DNA from: Planctomycetaceae bacterium
GTDB taxonomy: Bacteria; Planctomycetota; Planctomycetia; Planctomycetales; Planctomycetaceae
DNA: 64,000 nt
Direction of reading: 5' to 3'
NCBI GenBank assembly: GCA_002724315.1
Contig: PBOJ01000014.1
Span: forward strand, 33,774-97,773
The position numbers and the translations under genes were made by a program. The notes beneath the pieces were generated by a model. It did no database searches. It was not told the origin of the DNA and worked only from the letters and a program-made list of their open reading frames with translations. Below are positions 45,671-55,763 of the stretch, piece after piece; the stretch's first letter is position 1; each line of letters opens with the position of its first letter.

Positions 45671-47773
45671 ATGACAGCACACTGCGAAGATCTGGGCCGA
45701 GTCCGCTGCAGCCTGGTCGGAAACATTCCGGCCGGCAGCTGGCAGACGTGCCAATTGACCTACACCTCCGGGTTTGCCGGCATCGATGACACCGGTTCGC
45801 TGAAGCTGGTGATGCGTTACGCAACCGATTGCGGCACTCCGCAGTTCGACGATCCGTCTGCGGCGAATTACACCTCGGCCGTCGCCTCCAACGGCGCACA
45901 CCTGGCCCTGCGGTGGGACGTGAAGGACAACGTCAGGCCCTGGGGCAAGACATTGCACGTCAAGGTGCTGCAGGGGTACCTGAAGCAGGGGGAGACGATC
46001 ACGCTCACGCTCGGCGACACCACCGGTGGTGGACCGGGATGGCGGATGCAGACGTTTGCTGAGAAGACGCTCGAACTCCGCATGCTGGTCGATCGTTTTG
46101 CGACCTACGTTTACCAACCACTGGAGAAACAGCCGGAGTTTCGCATCGTCGCCGGTGAACCGGTGCGGTTGGTTGCGGTGGCTCCGTCGTTGGTGCTCCC
46201 GGGCCGGAGGTTCGACATCCGCTGGCGACTCGAGGATCGCTGGGGCAACCCGGTGGGGCGGCCGAGGAAGATGGCTCACCGGGGATTTCCCGAGGCAGGT
46301 TGTCACACCGTCGAGGTCCGGGATGAGAACACGGGGCTGGAGGCCGAGACAAACCCGGTGTGGGTGTGTGCGGACCAGGCACACGGCCGCTTTTGGGCCG
46401 ACCTGCACGGACAGAGCGAGGAGACGATCGGGACGGGGACCGTTGAGGAGTACTTCCGGTTTGCGCGCGACCGGGCTTTCATCGACATCGCGTCGCACCA
46501 GGGCAACGACTTCCAGATCACCGATGCGTTCTGGCAGCACCTGCAGGAGGTGACCGCCGAGATGAACCGGCCGGGACGATTCGTGACATTTCCCGGGTGG
46601 GAGTGGAGCGGCAACACGGGCCTGGGGGGCGACCGGAACGTGGTGTTCTCGAGCGAGGGCGGGGCGATTTACCGCAGCAGCCGGGCACTGGTCGAAGAGA
46701 CCGCTGCGAAGGAACCCACGGCCGACTCGGTTGAGGAGCTGTTTGATCTGTTGGAGGGAACGCGTCCTGACCCGATGCTGATCGCTCATGTCGGTGGTCG
46801 TTACGCCGATCTCGCGAGACACCGCGAGGGGCTCGAACGGGCCGTCGAGGTGCATTCGGCGTGGGGCACCTTCGAATGGATGCTCGAGGACGCCTTCGAG
46901 TTGGGGTACCGGGTGGCGATTGTCGCCAATTCCGATGGCCACAAGGGTCGGCCCGGGGCCAGCTGGCCCGGGGCCAGCACGTTTGGCAGCTACGGAGGAT
47001 TGACGTGCGTGCTGGCCGAGAAGCTGGATCGCCCGAGCGTGTGGGAGGCGTACCGGCAGCGTCGGGTCTACGCCACCACCGGTGCCCGGATCGGCCTGGA
47101 TGTCGTCACAGATGACGGGGTGCCGATGGGATCGGTGATCGATGGCGGAGATGCCACCGATCCACCAGCGTTCCGGGTTGACGTGCGGGGGACGGCACCG
47201 ATCGAGCGGGTCGAGTTCCGCAACGGAACCGAGGTGATCGGGGTCGAGCGTCCGTGGGAATCCGCTGACGTGGGTGACAGGGTCAAGCTGCTCTGGCGGG
47301 GAGCGACTGTTCGCGGACGGGGTCGGCAGGTGATCTGGGACGGACGGGTCCAGGTGCCACGAAACCGGATCACCGACTTCGTGCCGATCAACTTCCACAA
47401 CATCGAGAAAAGCTGTCGCCGGGCAGGGGCGAATGAACTGGCCTGGGAGTCGATCACGACCGGTGGCGTGGCTGGAGTGATCACGACCCTGGCCCGGCCC
47501 CGCCACGGCACCATGACCATCGAGCTGCCTCACGGACGGTTTCGTGTCGACCTGGCCCGGTTGGGTCCACGGGGTCGAAGGTGGGACCTGGGCGGGTTGG
47601 GGCAGCAACTGACCGTCTGCCGCCTGCCGCCTCCCAACGGCACTCGCCATGTCTCGTTCGTGTTCCGGCCGCGACCCGAGCAGCTCCACGAAGGAGACAA
47701 TCCCCTGTACGTTCACGTTGTGCAGGAAGACGGGCACATGGCGTGGTCGAGCCCCGTTTATCTGGTCCGATGA
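45671..47773 (+). CDS. DUF3604/PHP-like metal-dependent hydrolase
   Basis: 700 residues, no signal peptide. The N-terminal 240 residues appear beta-rich. A PHP-like core from about 240 carries RFWADLHGQSEETIGTG (metal His/Asp), SHQGNDFQITDAFW, FPGWEWSGN, LIAHVGGRYADL, VEVHSAWGTFEWML and ANSDGHKGRPGAS: a series of His/Asp/Glu residues able to hold two or three metals. DUF3604 proteins are annotated as hydrolases but few are tested. It lies between two GT-C/YfhO-type membrane proteins, so a sugar or phospho-sugar substrate is plausible, not shown. Weak Shine-Dalgarno at 45671. Confidence 0.78.
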   Translation: MTAHCEDLGRVRCSLVGNIPAGSWQTCQLTYTSGFAGIDDTGSLKLVMRYATDCGTPQFDDPSAANYTSAVASNGAHLALRWDVKDNVRPWGKTLHVKVLQGYLKQGETITLTLGDTTGGGPGWRMQTFAEKTLELRMLVDRFATYVYQPLEKQPEFRIVAGEPVRLVAVAPSLVLPGRRFDIRWRLEDRWGNPVGRPRKMAHRGFPEAGCHTVEVRDENTGLEAETNPVWVCADQAHGRFWADLHGQSEETIGTGTVEEYFRFARDRAFIDIASHQGNDFQITDAFWQHLQEVTAEMNRPGRFVTFPGWEWSGNTGLGGDRNVVFSSEGGAIYRSSRALVEETAAKEPTADSVEELFDLLEGTRPDPMLIAHVGGRYADLARHREGLERAVEVHSAWGTFEWMLEDAFELGYRVAIVANSDGHKGRPGASWPGASTFGSYGGLTCVLAEKLDRPSVWEAYRQRRVYATTGARIGLDVVTDDGVPMGSVIDGGDATDPPAFRVDVRGTAPIERVEFRNGTEVIGVERPWESADVGDRVKLLWRGATVRGRGRQVIWDGRVQVPRNRITDFVPINFHNIEKSCRRAGANELAWESITTGGVAGVITTLARPRHGTMTIELPHGRFRVDLARLGPRGRRWDLGGLGQQLTVCRLPPPNGTRHVSFVFRPRPEQLHEGDNPLYVHVVQEDGHMAWSSPVYLVR

Positions 47774-47789
47774 CAGGACTTCACGTTCC

Positions 47790-49925
47790 GTGACCGATTC
47801 TCCGACAATCGATTTGACCGAGAGACCGGCCGCGGCGGGTTCGGTCGATCTCGTCCCGGTTGTCGTCTCGTGGCGCAGCTGGCTGGTGGCCATCCTGGTC
47901 GGGCTGGGCCTGTCGCTGATCTTCTGGTGGCCGTTGTATTCCGGTGGAGGGTTGCTGGGCGGGGACATCTACACCTATTTCTTTCCTCAAAAGGCGTACC
48001 TGTCCGAGCGTCTGGCTGCCGGAGAGGTGCCACTGTGGAACAACCGGGTGGGACACGGTTACCCGGTAGTGGGTGAGAGTCAGACGGGGTTGTTCTACCC
48101 GTTCCACGTGCTGTATGCGGTGCTGGATGTCAGCACCGCGTACAACGCGGTGCAACTGGGACATTACCTGCTGGCGTTCCTGTTCACCTGGCGGTTTGCA
48201 AGACAACTGGGCCTGGGCGACGTGGCTGGGTGGTTGGCCGGATTGGTCTACGTCTACGGGTGGTTCCCGCCCCGAATCGTGCTCGAGTGGGCGATCCTGG
48301 GTGGCACCTGGTTGCCGGCGGCGTTGTGGGTGACCGAGCGATTCCTGCTGCGGCCGCGTTGTCGCGAGTTGGCGATGCTGGCGGCGATCCTGGCCGTGCA
48401 GATGCTGGCCGGACATTTTCACCTGGCGTTCATCACGCAACTGGTCCTGGTTCTTCATGTTCCGGCGAGGCTGTGGTGGGCGAGGCGAGGACTGCCCAGG
48501 CGATCGACGGCGACGCGGTGGCGGCTGCTGGTGGCATCTGGTGTGACACTCGGACTGTCGTTTGGACTGGCGGCGGTCCAGTTGCTTCCGACGTGGGAAT
48601 TGAAACAGAGCAGTCAGAGAGAGAATGTCACCGGCCGGAAATACGATCCCGGTTACGGGCACATGCCGTTCGGGTACTGGAGCCAGGTGGTGGCACCCTG
48701 GCGATGGTACGAGGCGGGGGCCGATCGGGTGTCGAAGTACGATGCGGGTCCGGCGAACACCAACCAGGTCGAGGCCCACCTGTATTTCGGGCTGCCGACA
48801 GTCGGTTTGCTGCTGGTGGGCCTGGTCGGCTGGTGCGTGGGTCGGCGGACCGATTCGCGGATGGTTCTGTGGCTGGCGCTGGGGATGCTGGCGTTGTTCT
48901 ACACGCCGGCGTGGCACCTGGAGGTGACACGGCATCTGCCCGGATTTGGTTTCTTCACCGGGCCGGGTCGTTACAGCATTGTCACGGCACTGGCTGCGGC
49001 GGTGTTGGCCGGAGTGGCCTGGCAGTGGCTGATGGCACGACCGTTGTTGGTGCGGCGGGGCGGCCTGGGGCTGTTGCTGGCCACGATGTTCTTTCCCTTG
49101 TTGACCTGGGACCTGTGGCAGGTCGGCCGCGCGCAGACCTATGCCGTGTTCCTGGAGACATCCCTGATCGATCGAGTTGACCAGAGTCCGGTGGCACGAC
49201 GGCTGAAACGGATGCAGGGTCCCGATGGACGTCCGATCCGGTTGTTCTGCGACTACCAGAACCTGCCGACCCTGATGGGAGTCGCATCGACGCCGGTCTA
49301 CCTGGGCCTGGGGCCGGCGGAGTATTTCGACGAGTCGTTGGTGATGCCGGGCCCGTTGCCGTTTGGGACCGATGCCACTCCCGAGCAGGTGAGCTGGCTG
49401 CAGCGAGCCGGGGTGACTCACCTGCTGTCCCGCAGGCCACTGAATGCGTCGGCGTGGTCGGCGCGGCTGGTGCAGACGACCACCGATGCGGCGTTCTTGC
49501 AGATGGCCTACGAGGGCGGACGAGAACCCCTGAACTTTTTCCTCTACGAATTGCGAGAGTCCCGTGGACGGTTGGCCTGGCTGGACGGCGGCGACCAGGC
49601 CGGTCGTTTGGCTCGAATCACCGACTACACCGCCAACCGGGTGACCGCCCGGGTCGAGTCGTCCTCGGGAGGGCGGCTGGTGCTGACCGACCTGGACTAC
49701 CCGGGCTGGGAGGTCCACGTGGACGGTCGGGCTGTCGAGCCGATACGTGTCGAGAAGATGTATCGCGGTGTCGAGGTGCCGGCGGGGTCACACGAGATCA
49801 CCTGGGTCTACCGGCCGGCGTCGGTGACGATCGGGGCGGTTGTCAGCGCCGCCTCGTTGCTGTTGCTCGTCATGGCGTGTCTTGTCGGTCGGCGACGATT
49901 CGAGCTAGGTTGGGGCGAGGCGTGA
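47790..49925 (+). CDS. YfhO-like polytopic membrane protein
   Basis: 711 residues from GTG at 47790, with about 12 hydrophobic segments and a soluble C-terminal domain of 230 residues before a last helix. YfhO-like motifs: FWWPLYSGGGLLGGDIYTYFFP, LWNNRVGHGYPVVGESQTGLFYP, MLAGHFHLAFIT, and RVTARVESSSGGRLVLTDLDYPGWEVHVDGR, the latter being the typical beta-sandwich close. Such proteins are linked to lipid-linked glycan or teichoic-acid glycosylation. It follows the DUF3604 gene by 17 bp. Confidence 0.85.
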   Translation: MTDSPTIDLTERPAAAGSVDLVPVVVSWRSWLVAILVGLGLSLIFWWPLYSGGGLLGGDIYTYFFPQKAYLSERLAAGEVPLWNNRVGHGYPVVGESQTGLFYPFHVLYAVLDVSTAYNAVQLGHYLLAFLFTWRFARQLGLGDVAGWLAGLVYVYGWFPPRIVLEWAILGGTWLPAALWVTERFLLRPRCRELAMLAAILAVQMLAGHFHLAFITQLVLVLHVPARLWWARRGLPRRSTATRWRLLVASGVTLGLSFGLAAVQLLPTWELKQSSQRENVTGRKYDPGYGHMPFGYWSQVVAPWRWYEAGADRVSKYDAGPANTNQVEAHLYFGLPTVGLLLVGLVGWCVGRRTDSRMVLWLALGMLALFYTPAWHLEVTRHLPGFGFFTGPGRYSIVTALAAAVLAGVAWQWLMARPLLVRRGGLGLLLATMFFPLLTWDLWQVGRAQTYAVFLETSLIDRVDQSPVARRLKRMQGPDGRPIRLFCDYQNLPTLMGVASTPVYLGLGPAEYFDESLVMPGPLPFGTDATPEQVSWLQRAGVTHLLSRRPLNASAWSARLVQTTTDAAFLQMAYEGGREPLNFFLYELRESRGRLAWLDGGDQAGRLARITDYTANRVTARVESSSGGRLVLTDLDYPGWEVHVDGRAVEPIRVEKMYRGVEVPAGSHEITWVYRPASVTIGAVVSAASLLLLVMACLVGRRRFELGWGEA

Positions 49926-49950
49926 GTTTCTGCGAGAGAGGTGCGAGCGG

Positions 49951-51036
49951 TTGTTGAAATCGATCCTGTTCCTGCCCGACGGTTACTTCTACGGCATGCT
50001 GGCCTGGCTGGCCGCGGTGGCCGCGGTGGCGGTGCTGCTGGTGAAGCTGCGTCGCGGTGTGTCGGCTGGGTCCAGGAAGTGGATCCACGCGGGACTGTCG
50101 CTGTGGATCGTGCTGGTCGCCCTGACCGGTGTCGAACTGTACTTCGCGGTGGTCTACGACACGACGGACAGCTTCAGCATGACCAACGTGTCGAAGAAGT
50201 GGTTTGCGATGCACGTGGAGCCGCATCAGCGCGGCCTGAAACTGGGACCACGGCGGGGCATCCGGTACCGTGACGATCACGATCTGCCGGTTGACCGGTC
50301 GGATGAGGATTGTGAGCACGTGGTGTTCGTCGGGGACAGTTTCACGTTCGGCCACGGAGTGAAACGGACCGGTGACCGGTTCAGCAACCGGCTGGCCGAT
50401 TCGCTCGAGATCGATCATCCCGGTCGCTACAGCATCACCAACCTCTCCAATGCCGGTGTCGACCTGCACTGGGTTGAGCGGTTACTGGAGGAGTTGTTTG
50501 CCGGAGAGTTTCCGGTTGACCGGGTGGTGTACGTGGTCTGCCTGAATGACATCGAGACGTTCCATCCCCGGCACAAGACGTATTACGTCGACTTGCAGCA
50601 GCACGCCCCGAGGTTCGTTCTCTGGAAGCACACGTACTTCTTCAACCTGATGTATTTCCGGCTGAGGCAGTTCACCGTGTCGGACTTCCGGGACTATTAC
50701 CAGTTCGTCCGCGAGTACTACGACGGCGATCCGTGGCAGGCCATGCAGCGAAAGCTGGACCAGGTCAACCGGCTGTGCCGGTCCCACGGAGCCAAGCTCG
50801 ATGTGGTCGTGTTTCCTTTTCTGCACAACCTGGGACCGGATTACCCGTTCCGCGACGTGCACGGCCAGTGGGCCGAGTGGGGCACCGGAAGCGATGTTCG
50901 GGTCCTGGATCTGCTCGAGACACTCGAGCCGCACGCGGCCACGGGTCTGACGGTCAACCGCTATGACGCCCACCCCAACGAGCGGGCCCATGCCCTGGCG
51001 GCCGAAGCGTTGCGGACCGGCCTGTTCACCGACTAG
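49951..51036 (+). CDS. Membrane-anchored SGNH/GDSL hydrolase
   Basis: 361 residues from TTG at 49951, with a GAGAG Shine-Dalgarno. Two N-terminal hydrophobic segments (about 14-34 and 48-70) then an extracytoplasmic SGNH domain: block I VVFVGDSFTFGHGVK, block II-like NLSNAGVDLHW, block III-like VCLNDIE and block V AHPNERAHALAAEAL with Asp-x-x-His (DAHPNE). These fit an esterase or acyl-transfer hydrolase. Together with the three preceding genes it suggests O-acyl editing of a surface glycan; that is inference. It overlaps the convergent oxidoreductase by 4 bp. Confidence 0.8.
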   Translation: MLKSILFLPDGYFYGMLAWLAAVAAVAVLLVKLRRGVSAGSRKWIHAGLSLWIVLVALTGVELYFAVVYDTTDSFSMTNVSKKWFAMHVEPHQRGLKLGPRRGIRYRDDHDLPVDRSDEDCEHVVFVGDSFTFGHGVKRTGDRFSNRLADSLEIDHPGRYSITNLSNAGVDLHWVERLLEELFAGEFPVDRVVYVVCLNDIETFHPRHKTYYVDLQQHAPRFVLWKHTYFFNLMYFRLRQFTVSDFRDYYQFVREYYDGDPWQAMQRKLDQVNRLCRSHGAKLDVVVFPFLHNLGPDYPFRDVHGQWAEWGTGSDVRVLDLLETLEPHAATGLTVNRYDAHPNERAHALAAEALRTGLFTD

Positions 51037-52064
51037 TCGGCCAGGGGCAGATCAACGGGTTGGCCGGATTCGGCACTGCGGGCGACCGCCTCGGTGAATT
51101 CCATGTATTTCACACCGGTGGCGAAGTCGGTCAGGCGGATCGACTCGGAACCACGGATCGCTCCGATGAACTCGTCCTCGACCCTCCAGCCACCCCGCTG
51201 GTCTGCGGGAATCTCGGGTTCGTGCAACGAGTCGTCTCCGGCACGTCCGATCTCCAGGGTGTCGTTGCCGAGGTCGACCTTGATGGTGCCCTCGCTGCCG
51301 TACAGGTGCAGGTGAAATCCCGGTCCGAACAGGGCGATGCCGCTGAGGTGATACAGGCCGCGGGCTCCTCCCTCGATTTCGGTCATCACCTGCACGCTGT
51401 CAGGGATCGTTGCCGGGCCGTCGGGCCGTTCGGGTCCGAAGGTCTCGACCTGGGCGAAGACCCGGGTTGAATCGGGTGTCCACCTCAGTGCCGCCTCGTG
51501 AAGAATGCCCATCGCCAACACGTTGAGGCCACTGATCTCGCGGTCCTGCCGCCAGTGCAGTGGTGCCTGGACGTCCTGAAACTGATCATTGGCCCCGATC
51601 ACCACCAGCTCGCGCAAGTCGCCCAGGAAACCGTCATCGATCAGTCGGCGGACGTAATCGGTGCAGAAAAAGGCGAACGGGCTGGGCACGATCTGGGTGA
51701 CCAGTTCCGGGCGAGCTTCTGAGGCGGCCAGCATCTGTCGCGCCTCGGATGCCGTGCGGGCCATCCGAGCCTCGGTCATCACGTGCTTGCCCGCTTCCAG
51801 TGCCGCACAGGTCACCTCGCAGTGCATGTTTGGCCAGGTGCCGATCATCACCGCGTCGATCTGGTCATCGGCGACGAGGTCCTGCCAGCTGTCGTAGGCC
51901 CGCGGGATGTCGAACTCGGCTGCAGCTCGCTCCGAGGATTCTCGTGACCGGTTGACCACTCCCACCAGTTCGACGCCCGCGTTGGCGCGGAATCCCGGAA
52001 CATGTCTCAGTCGCGTGTTGGCTCCGGCACCGACGATGCCGATGCGAATGGTGTCGGTGGACAT
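51033..52064 (-). CDS. Gfo/Idh/MocA-family oxidoreductase
   Basis: 343 residues. An N-terminal Rossmann domain begins IRIGIVGAGANTRLRHVPGF and contains VMIGTWPNMHCEVTCAALEAGKHVMTE, where the usual EKP is replaced by TEARMA. The C-terminal domain has GILHEAALRWTPDS. Members oxidise or reduce sugars or inositols with NAD(P). The lysine of the EKP motif is absent, which may affect activity. Solitary; no sugar isomerase adjacent. Confidence 0.85.
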   Translation of the reverse strand: MSTDTIRIGIVGAGANTRLRHVPGFRANAGVELVGVVNRSRESSERAAAEFDIPRAYDSWQDLVADDQIDAVMIGTWPNMHCEVTCAALEAGKHVMTEARMARTASEARQMLAASEARPELVTQIVPSPFAFFCTDYVRRLIDDGFLGDLRELVVIGANDQFQDVQAPLHWRQDREISGLNVLAMGILHEAALRWTPDSTRVFAQVETFGPERPDGPATIPDSVQVMTEIEGGARGLYHLSGIALFGPGFHLHLYGSEGTIKVDLGNDTLEIGRAGDDSLHEPEIPADQRGGWRVEDEFIGAIRGSESIRLTDFATGVKYMEFTEAVARSAESGQPVDLPLAD

Positions 52065-52161
52065 GATGGGAACTCCTGGTGAGCAGTGGACGTCCGGACC
52101 GCGATTTTAGCGGCGGGATTGGTGCGAAACCAACTACCGGGTGGCACGGTCGCGATCACCG

Positions 52162-53349
52162 TCAGGCCGCGCGGGCCAACCGGTGGGGAGACATGCGTTC
52201 CAGAATCACCTCGGCGGCGCGTCCACTGGCTCCGCTGGCACCGATCGATGAGTTCAATGCGGCCATGCGGTCGATCACCGCCTCGCGGGTGGCCGGATTG
52301 GTGATCCAGTTGTCGAGGATTCCGCTGACCGGTTCGATCCAGGGATCGACGGACCCCGAAAAGGGAAACTCGGGCATCAACTCGTCATCGATCAGCAGGT
52401 TGGGCAGGGACATGTAGCGGCAGGACACCAGCCGCCTGGCCAGGAACTCGGTCAATCGTGTTCCACGGTAGACGGCCACGGCGGGGGTCTGGCGGGCCAG
52501 GAGTTCGAGGCTGACCGAGCCGGAGACCATCAGGCAGCAATCGGCCGCCTCGATGATCTCCGATGTCCGTCCCAGGTGGAACTCGAGCCGTCCGGCTCCA
52601 CCGGCCGCCTGTTGATCTTCCAGGAACCGCGCCTCGCAATGTCGTCGGTGGGCGGGTTTGTAATTGGCGACCAGGAACCGTGCCGAGGGGTGTGTTTGGG
52701 CCAGTTGCCGGGTGACTGCCTGCAACAGGGGCCAGTTGAGGGTGACTTCGTGGGTCCGTGATCCGGGCAGCACCGCCACCGTCGGGCCGGGTCCGTTCCG
52801 ACACGCCGCGAGGAACTGGTTGTCCAGTGGCCGCTTGGCCACCTCGTCGAAGAAAGGGTGACCGACATAGTCGGCCGAAACGCCCCGCTGGACATACCAG
52901 TCGTGTTCGAACGGCAGTCCACACAGGACGTGGTCGACGAATCGCCGGACTTTCTTGATCCGCCACGGTGCCCAGGCCCACAGTTGTGGTGGGAGATAGT
53001 AGAAGACGGGGATCCCCGCCGCACGCGCCTTGCGGGCGATCCACCAGTTGAAGCCGGGAAAATCGACCAGCACCACCGCGTCGGGCGGATTGCTGCGGAA
53101 GATCGCCTCGGCCCGCTTCACGAGGCGGTAGAAGCGGCCGAGCATCGGGAGGACCCGTACGAAACCCATCACCGCCAACTCGGTCAGTGGGTAGACCAGT
53201 TCGCCACCGGATTCCTCGATCAGCGGTTGCATCGTCGGCCCGCCAAATCCGGTGGCGACGATCTCAGGCCGCCGCGCCCGCATTTCCCGGATCAGTTCTG
53301 CGGCATGTTCGTCACCGCTGGGTTCGCCAACTGAAAAGAAGATCCGCAT
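52162..53349 (-). CDS. lpxB: Lipid-A-disaccharide synthase
   Basis: 395 residues from ATG at 53349. LpxB hallmarks: RIFFSVGEPSGDEHAAELI, VLVDFPGFNWWIARKARAAG, YYLPPQLWAWAPWRIKKVRR, PGSRTHEVTLNWPLL, MVSGSVSLELL and YRGTRLTEFLARRLV. It joins UDP-2,3-diacylglucosamine with lipid X to give the lipid A disaccharide. With LptE-like it is direct evidence for LPS in this organism. Confidence 0.95.
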   Translation of the reverse strand: MRIFFSVGEPSGDEHAAELIREMRARRPEIVATGFGGPTMQPLIEESGGELVYPLTELAVMGFVRVLPMLGRFYRLVKRAEAIFRSNPPDAVVLVDFPGFNWWIARKARAAGIPVFYYLPPQLWAWAPWRIKKVRRFVDHVLCGLPFEHDWYVQRGVSADYVGHPFFDEVAKRPLDNQFLAACRNGPGPTVAVLPGSRTHEVTLNWPLLQAVTRQLAQTHPSARFLVANYKPAHRRHCEARFLEDQQAAGGAGRLEFHLGRTSEIIEAADCCLMVSGSVSLELLARQTPAVAVYRGTRLTEFLARRLVSCRYMSLPNLLIDDELMPEFPFSGSVDPWIEPVSGILDNWITNPATREAVIDRMAALNSSIGASGASGRAAEVILERMSPHRLARAA

Positions 53350-53468
53350 CCGCAGCGTCCCTGCCGGCTGGATTGGGTTGTTGCCCGACCGTGTGGCCCG
53401 GGCGGCAAGCACCTTAGGCGGGCCGGCCGCCGAGCGTCAAGACGGACCGGGTTCCGGCGAGTGGGCGG

Positions 53469-55046
53469 TCACCGAGACCGCCAGAAGGAGGGGATGAACA
53501 GCACGAGGATGGCGAACAGTTCGAGCCGGCCGAGCAGCATCAGGATCGAGAGCAGGATTTTCGACTGGGGGGCGAGGAAGGCGTAGTTCTGGGTCGGGCC
53601 GAATACGCCCAGTCCGGGGCCGATGTTGTTGAGTGTCGCGGCGACGGCACTGGCGGTATCAATCAGCCGATCCGATTCCTGTCCCTGCCACGGACTGCCC
53701 GGCTGGATCACCAGCAGCAGCATCCAGCTGAGGATGAAGATCAACAGCACCAGGCAGAAATAGACCACCACCTGGTGTCGCTGGGCCTTGTCAATCGTTG
53801 TGCCGGAAAGTCTCAATGGCCGCACCACGTTGGGCCGGAAGGCCTGTTCGATTTCCAGGCGTACGATCTTGGCGAACAGGATGAAGCGAACGACCTTCAG
53901 TCCGCCCCCGGTCGATCCGGCACAGCCGCCGACGAACATCAGCAACAGCAGCAGGCCTCGTGAGAAATCGTTCCAGGTGTCAAAGTCGGCGGTGGCGAAT
54001 CCGGTGGTGGTCATGATTGCCGTGGCCTGGAATGTGGCTTCGCGGAGCGAGGTGAGCGGCGAGGTGTCCTCGTTGCTGAAATGAACCACCGCGGCCAGGC
54101 CGATCGTCGAAGTGGCCAGCACCGCCAGGTAGATGCGGAATTCGGTGTCGCGGAAAAATGTCTGCCAGAGTTTTCGTTGCGACAGTGCCAGGTGGTACAG
54201 CGAGAAGTTTGTCCCGGCCGCGATCATGAAGACCACGATCGTCCCATCGATCCACCAACTGCCGAAGCCGCCCACGCTGTCGTTGCGGGTGCTGAAGCCG
54301 CCTGTGGCCATGGTGCCGAAGGTGTGACACAACGAATCGAAGAGGCTCATGCCCTCGATGATCAGCACCACTGCCAGGAGCAGGCTGATGGCGACGTAGA
54401 TCGCCCACATCACCATCGCCGCCTGCTGGACCCGGGGCCTGACTGTCTCGGACATCGGCCCGGGCACTTCACCGCGGAGCAGTGCTTTGCCGCCGGCCCC
54501 AAGCCGACGGAGGATCGCCACGAACAGCACGACGATCCCCATGCCGCCGAGCCAGTGTGTGAAACTTCGCCAGAACAGGATGCAGCGGGGAACGTTCGGG
54601 GTGGTCGGGTCGCTGTCCGCCTCGACGTGAGTCAGCACACTGGCGCCGGTGGTGGTGAATCCCGAGATCGATTCGAACACTGCGTCGGCAACTCCGACAC
54701 GGATCACGATCGGCTTCCCGCCGGGTCCGTCGGTAGTGGTCTCGGTGCCGGAGAGCAGAAAGGGGAGCGCTCCCAGACTCCCGGCCAGCACCCATCCCAG
54801 TCCAACGATCGCCAGGGCTTCCTTGCGGAGCATCGGGGCATCGCGGGCTTTGCGGCCGATCCACGCCAGGGATCCACCGATCGCCAGGCTGCAGCCGATC
54901 GATGCCAACAGGCCGTAGAAGCCGTCGCTCTCGAAAGCGCCCGTTTGCCCACAGGCCGGAAAAGCCCACGGCAAGCTGAAGATCATCGAACCGCCGACCA
55001 GCGCAGCCAGCAGGCCGAGCATCCGGCACAGCAGCAACCAATTCAT
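53469..55046 (-). CDS. trkH: TrkH/KtrB-type potassium transporter subunit
   Basis: 525 residues with four pore-loop repeats. Filter motifs are [42 protein letters not shown] and [13 protein letters not shown]. The region [17 protein letters not shown] is also typical of TrkH. It takes up potassium with a TrkA-type regulator, which is not in the window. The preceding gene on this strand ends 104 bp upstream. Confidence 0.92.
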   Translation of the reverse strand: MNWLLLCRMLGLLAALVGGSMIFSLPWAFPACGQTGAFESDGFYGLLASIGCSLAIGGSLAWIGRKARDAPMLRKEALAIVGLGWVLAGSLGALPFLLSGTETTTDGPGGKPIVIRVGVADAVFESISGFTTTGASVLTHVEADSDPTTPNVPRCILFWRSFTHWLGGMGIVVLFVAILRRLGAGGKALLRGEVPGPMSETVRPRVQQAAMVMWAIYVAISLLLAVVLIIEGMSLFDSLCHTFGTMATGGFSTRNDSVGGFGSWWIDGTIVVFMIAAGTNFSLYHLALSQRKLWQTFFRDTEFRIYLAVLATSTIGLAAVVHFSNEDTSPLTSLREATFQATAIMTTTGFATADFDTWNDFSRGLLLLLMFVGGCAGSTGGGLKVVRFILFAKIVRLEIEQAFRPNVVRPLRLSGTTIDKAQRHQVVVYFCLVLLIFILSWMLLLVIQPGSPWQGQESDRLIDTASAVAATLNNIGPGLGVFGPTQNYAFLAPQSKILLSILMLLGRLELFAILVLFIPSFWRSR

Positions 55047-55150
55047 GCGACGTGACCGCCGGGAGGATCCGGGAGCAATGACCGGGGAAGATCCGCAGCC
55101 GGAAATTGTATCGAGCGGGAGGCGGGTGGCTCAATTGCCACTTTCTCCTG

Positions 55151-55612
55151 CTAGGCCGCTGACAGATCCGTGGACGGTGTCTCGGCCGAGACGAACGCTT
55201 GCCATTCCGACGGTTGTCTTGCCAGTGACGAGATAGTCAGCGACGCGAGCGTCGTTCCTTCCGAGGACCAGTGGCGGCAGGTGCCGGGGAAAGCCGAGAG
55301 AACGTCGGGATGTTCGGAGTCGACCAGCAACAGGGTGCCGCCCGGGCCCAGACGACTCAGCCATCCGGCAGCCATTCGGGACAATTCGACCGGTGAACGG
55401 TCCTCGGACTGAGCCAGCACCAGTCGACAGCGACCAGGCGCGGATCGCTCGTCGGAATCCTCGACGAGCAATCCCAGGAATTCCAGGAGCTCGGTGAACT
55501 CGCTGCCGGAGGTGGCATCAAGGACATGATCGCCGGGGACCAGTCCGTAGCCAAGCAGCAGCTCACGGACTGCCGCCTTGGAGAGCGGAGTAGTGGGTGT
55601 CACGTTGGCCAT
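55151..55612 (-). CDS. Small methyltransferase-like protein of unknown function
   Basis: 153 residues from ATG at 55612. GLVPGDHVLDATSGSEFTE recalls class I methyltransferase motif I (VLDxGxG) with the glycines altered, and LSRLGPGGTLLLVDSEHPDV resembles the post-IV strand. A normal methyltransferase would be at least 180-200 residues, so this is either a shortened derivative or a different Rossmann-like protein. The frame extends upstream to 55831 across the DUF1080 stop, which is unlikely to be translated. No signal peptide. Upstream of trkH on the same strand. Confidence 0.5.
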   Translation of the reverse strand: MANVTPTTPLSKAAVRELLLGYGLVPGDHVLDATSGSEFTELLEFLGLLVEDSDERSAPGRCRLVLAQSEDRSPVELSRMAAGWLSRLGPGGTLLLVDSEHPDVLSAFPGTCRHWSSEGTTLASLTISSLARQPSEWQAFVSAETPSTDLSAA

Positions 55613-55763
55613 TCCGGAACATGTGGCCGGGAACTGCGAGAGGTGCCGCGGCAAAACTGGGGTTTCCGGGAATCCGTATCGAGCGAATGCTCGTCGCGCG
55701 CGTAATCTAGGCGCGGTCCCGACCAAGGTCAACACGGGTTTGACGCGACGCGGAGCTGACGGA

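Noticed and set aside
45614..47968. 784-residue minus-strand ORF
   Set aside because: Antisense shadow of the DUF3604 gene.
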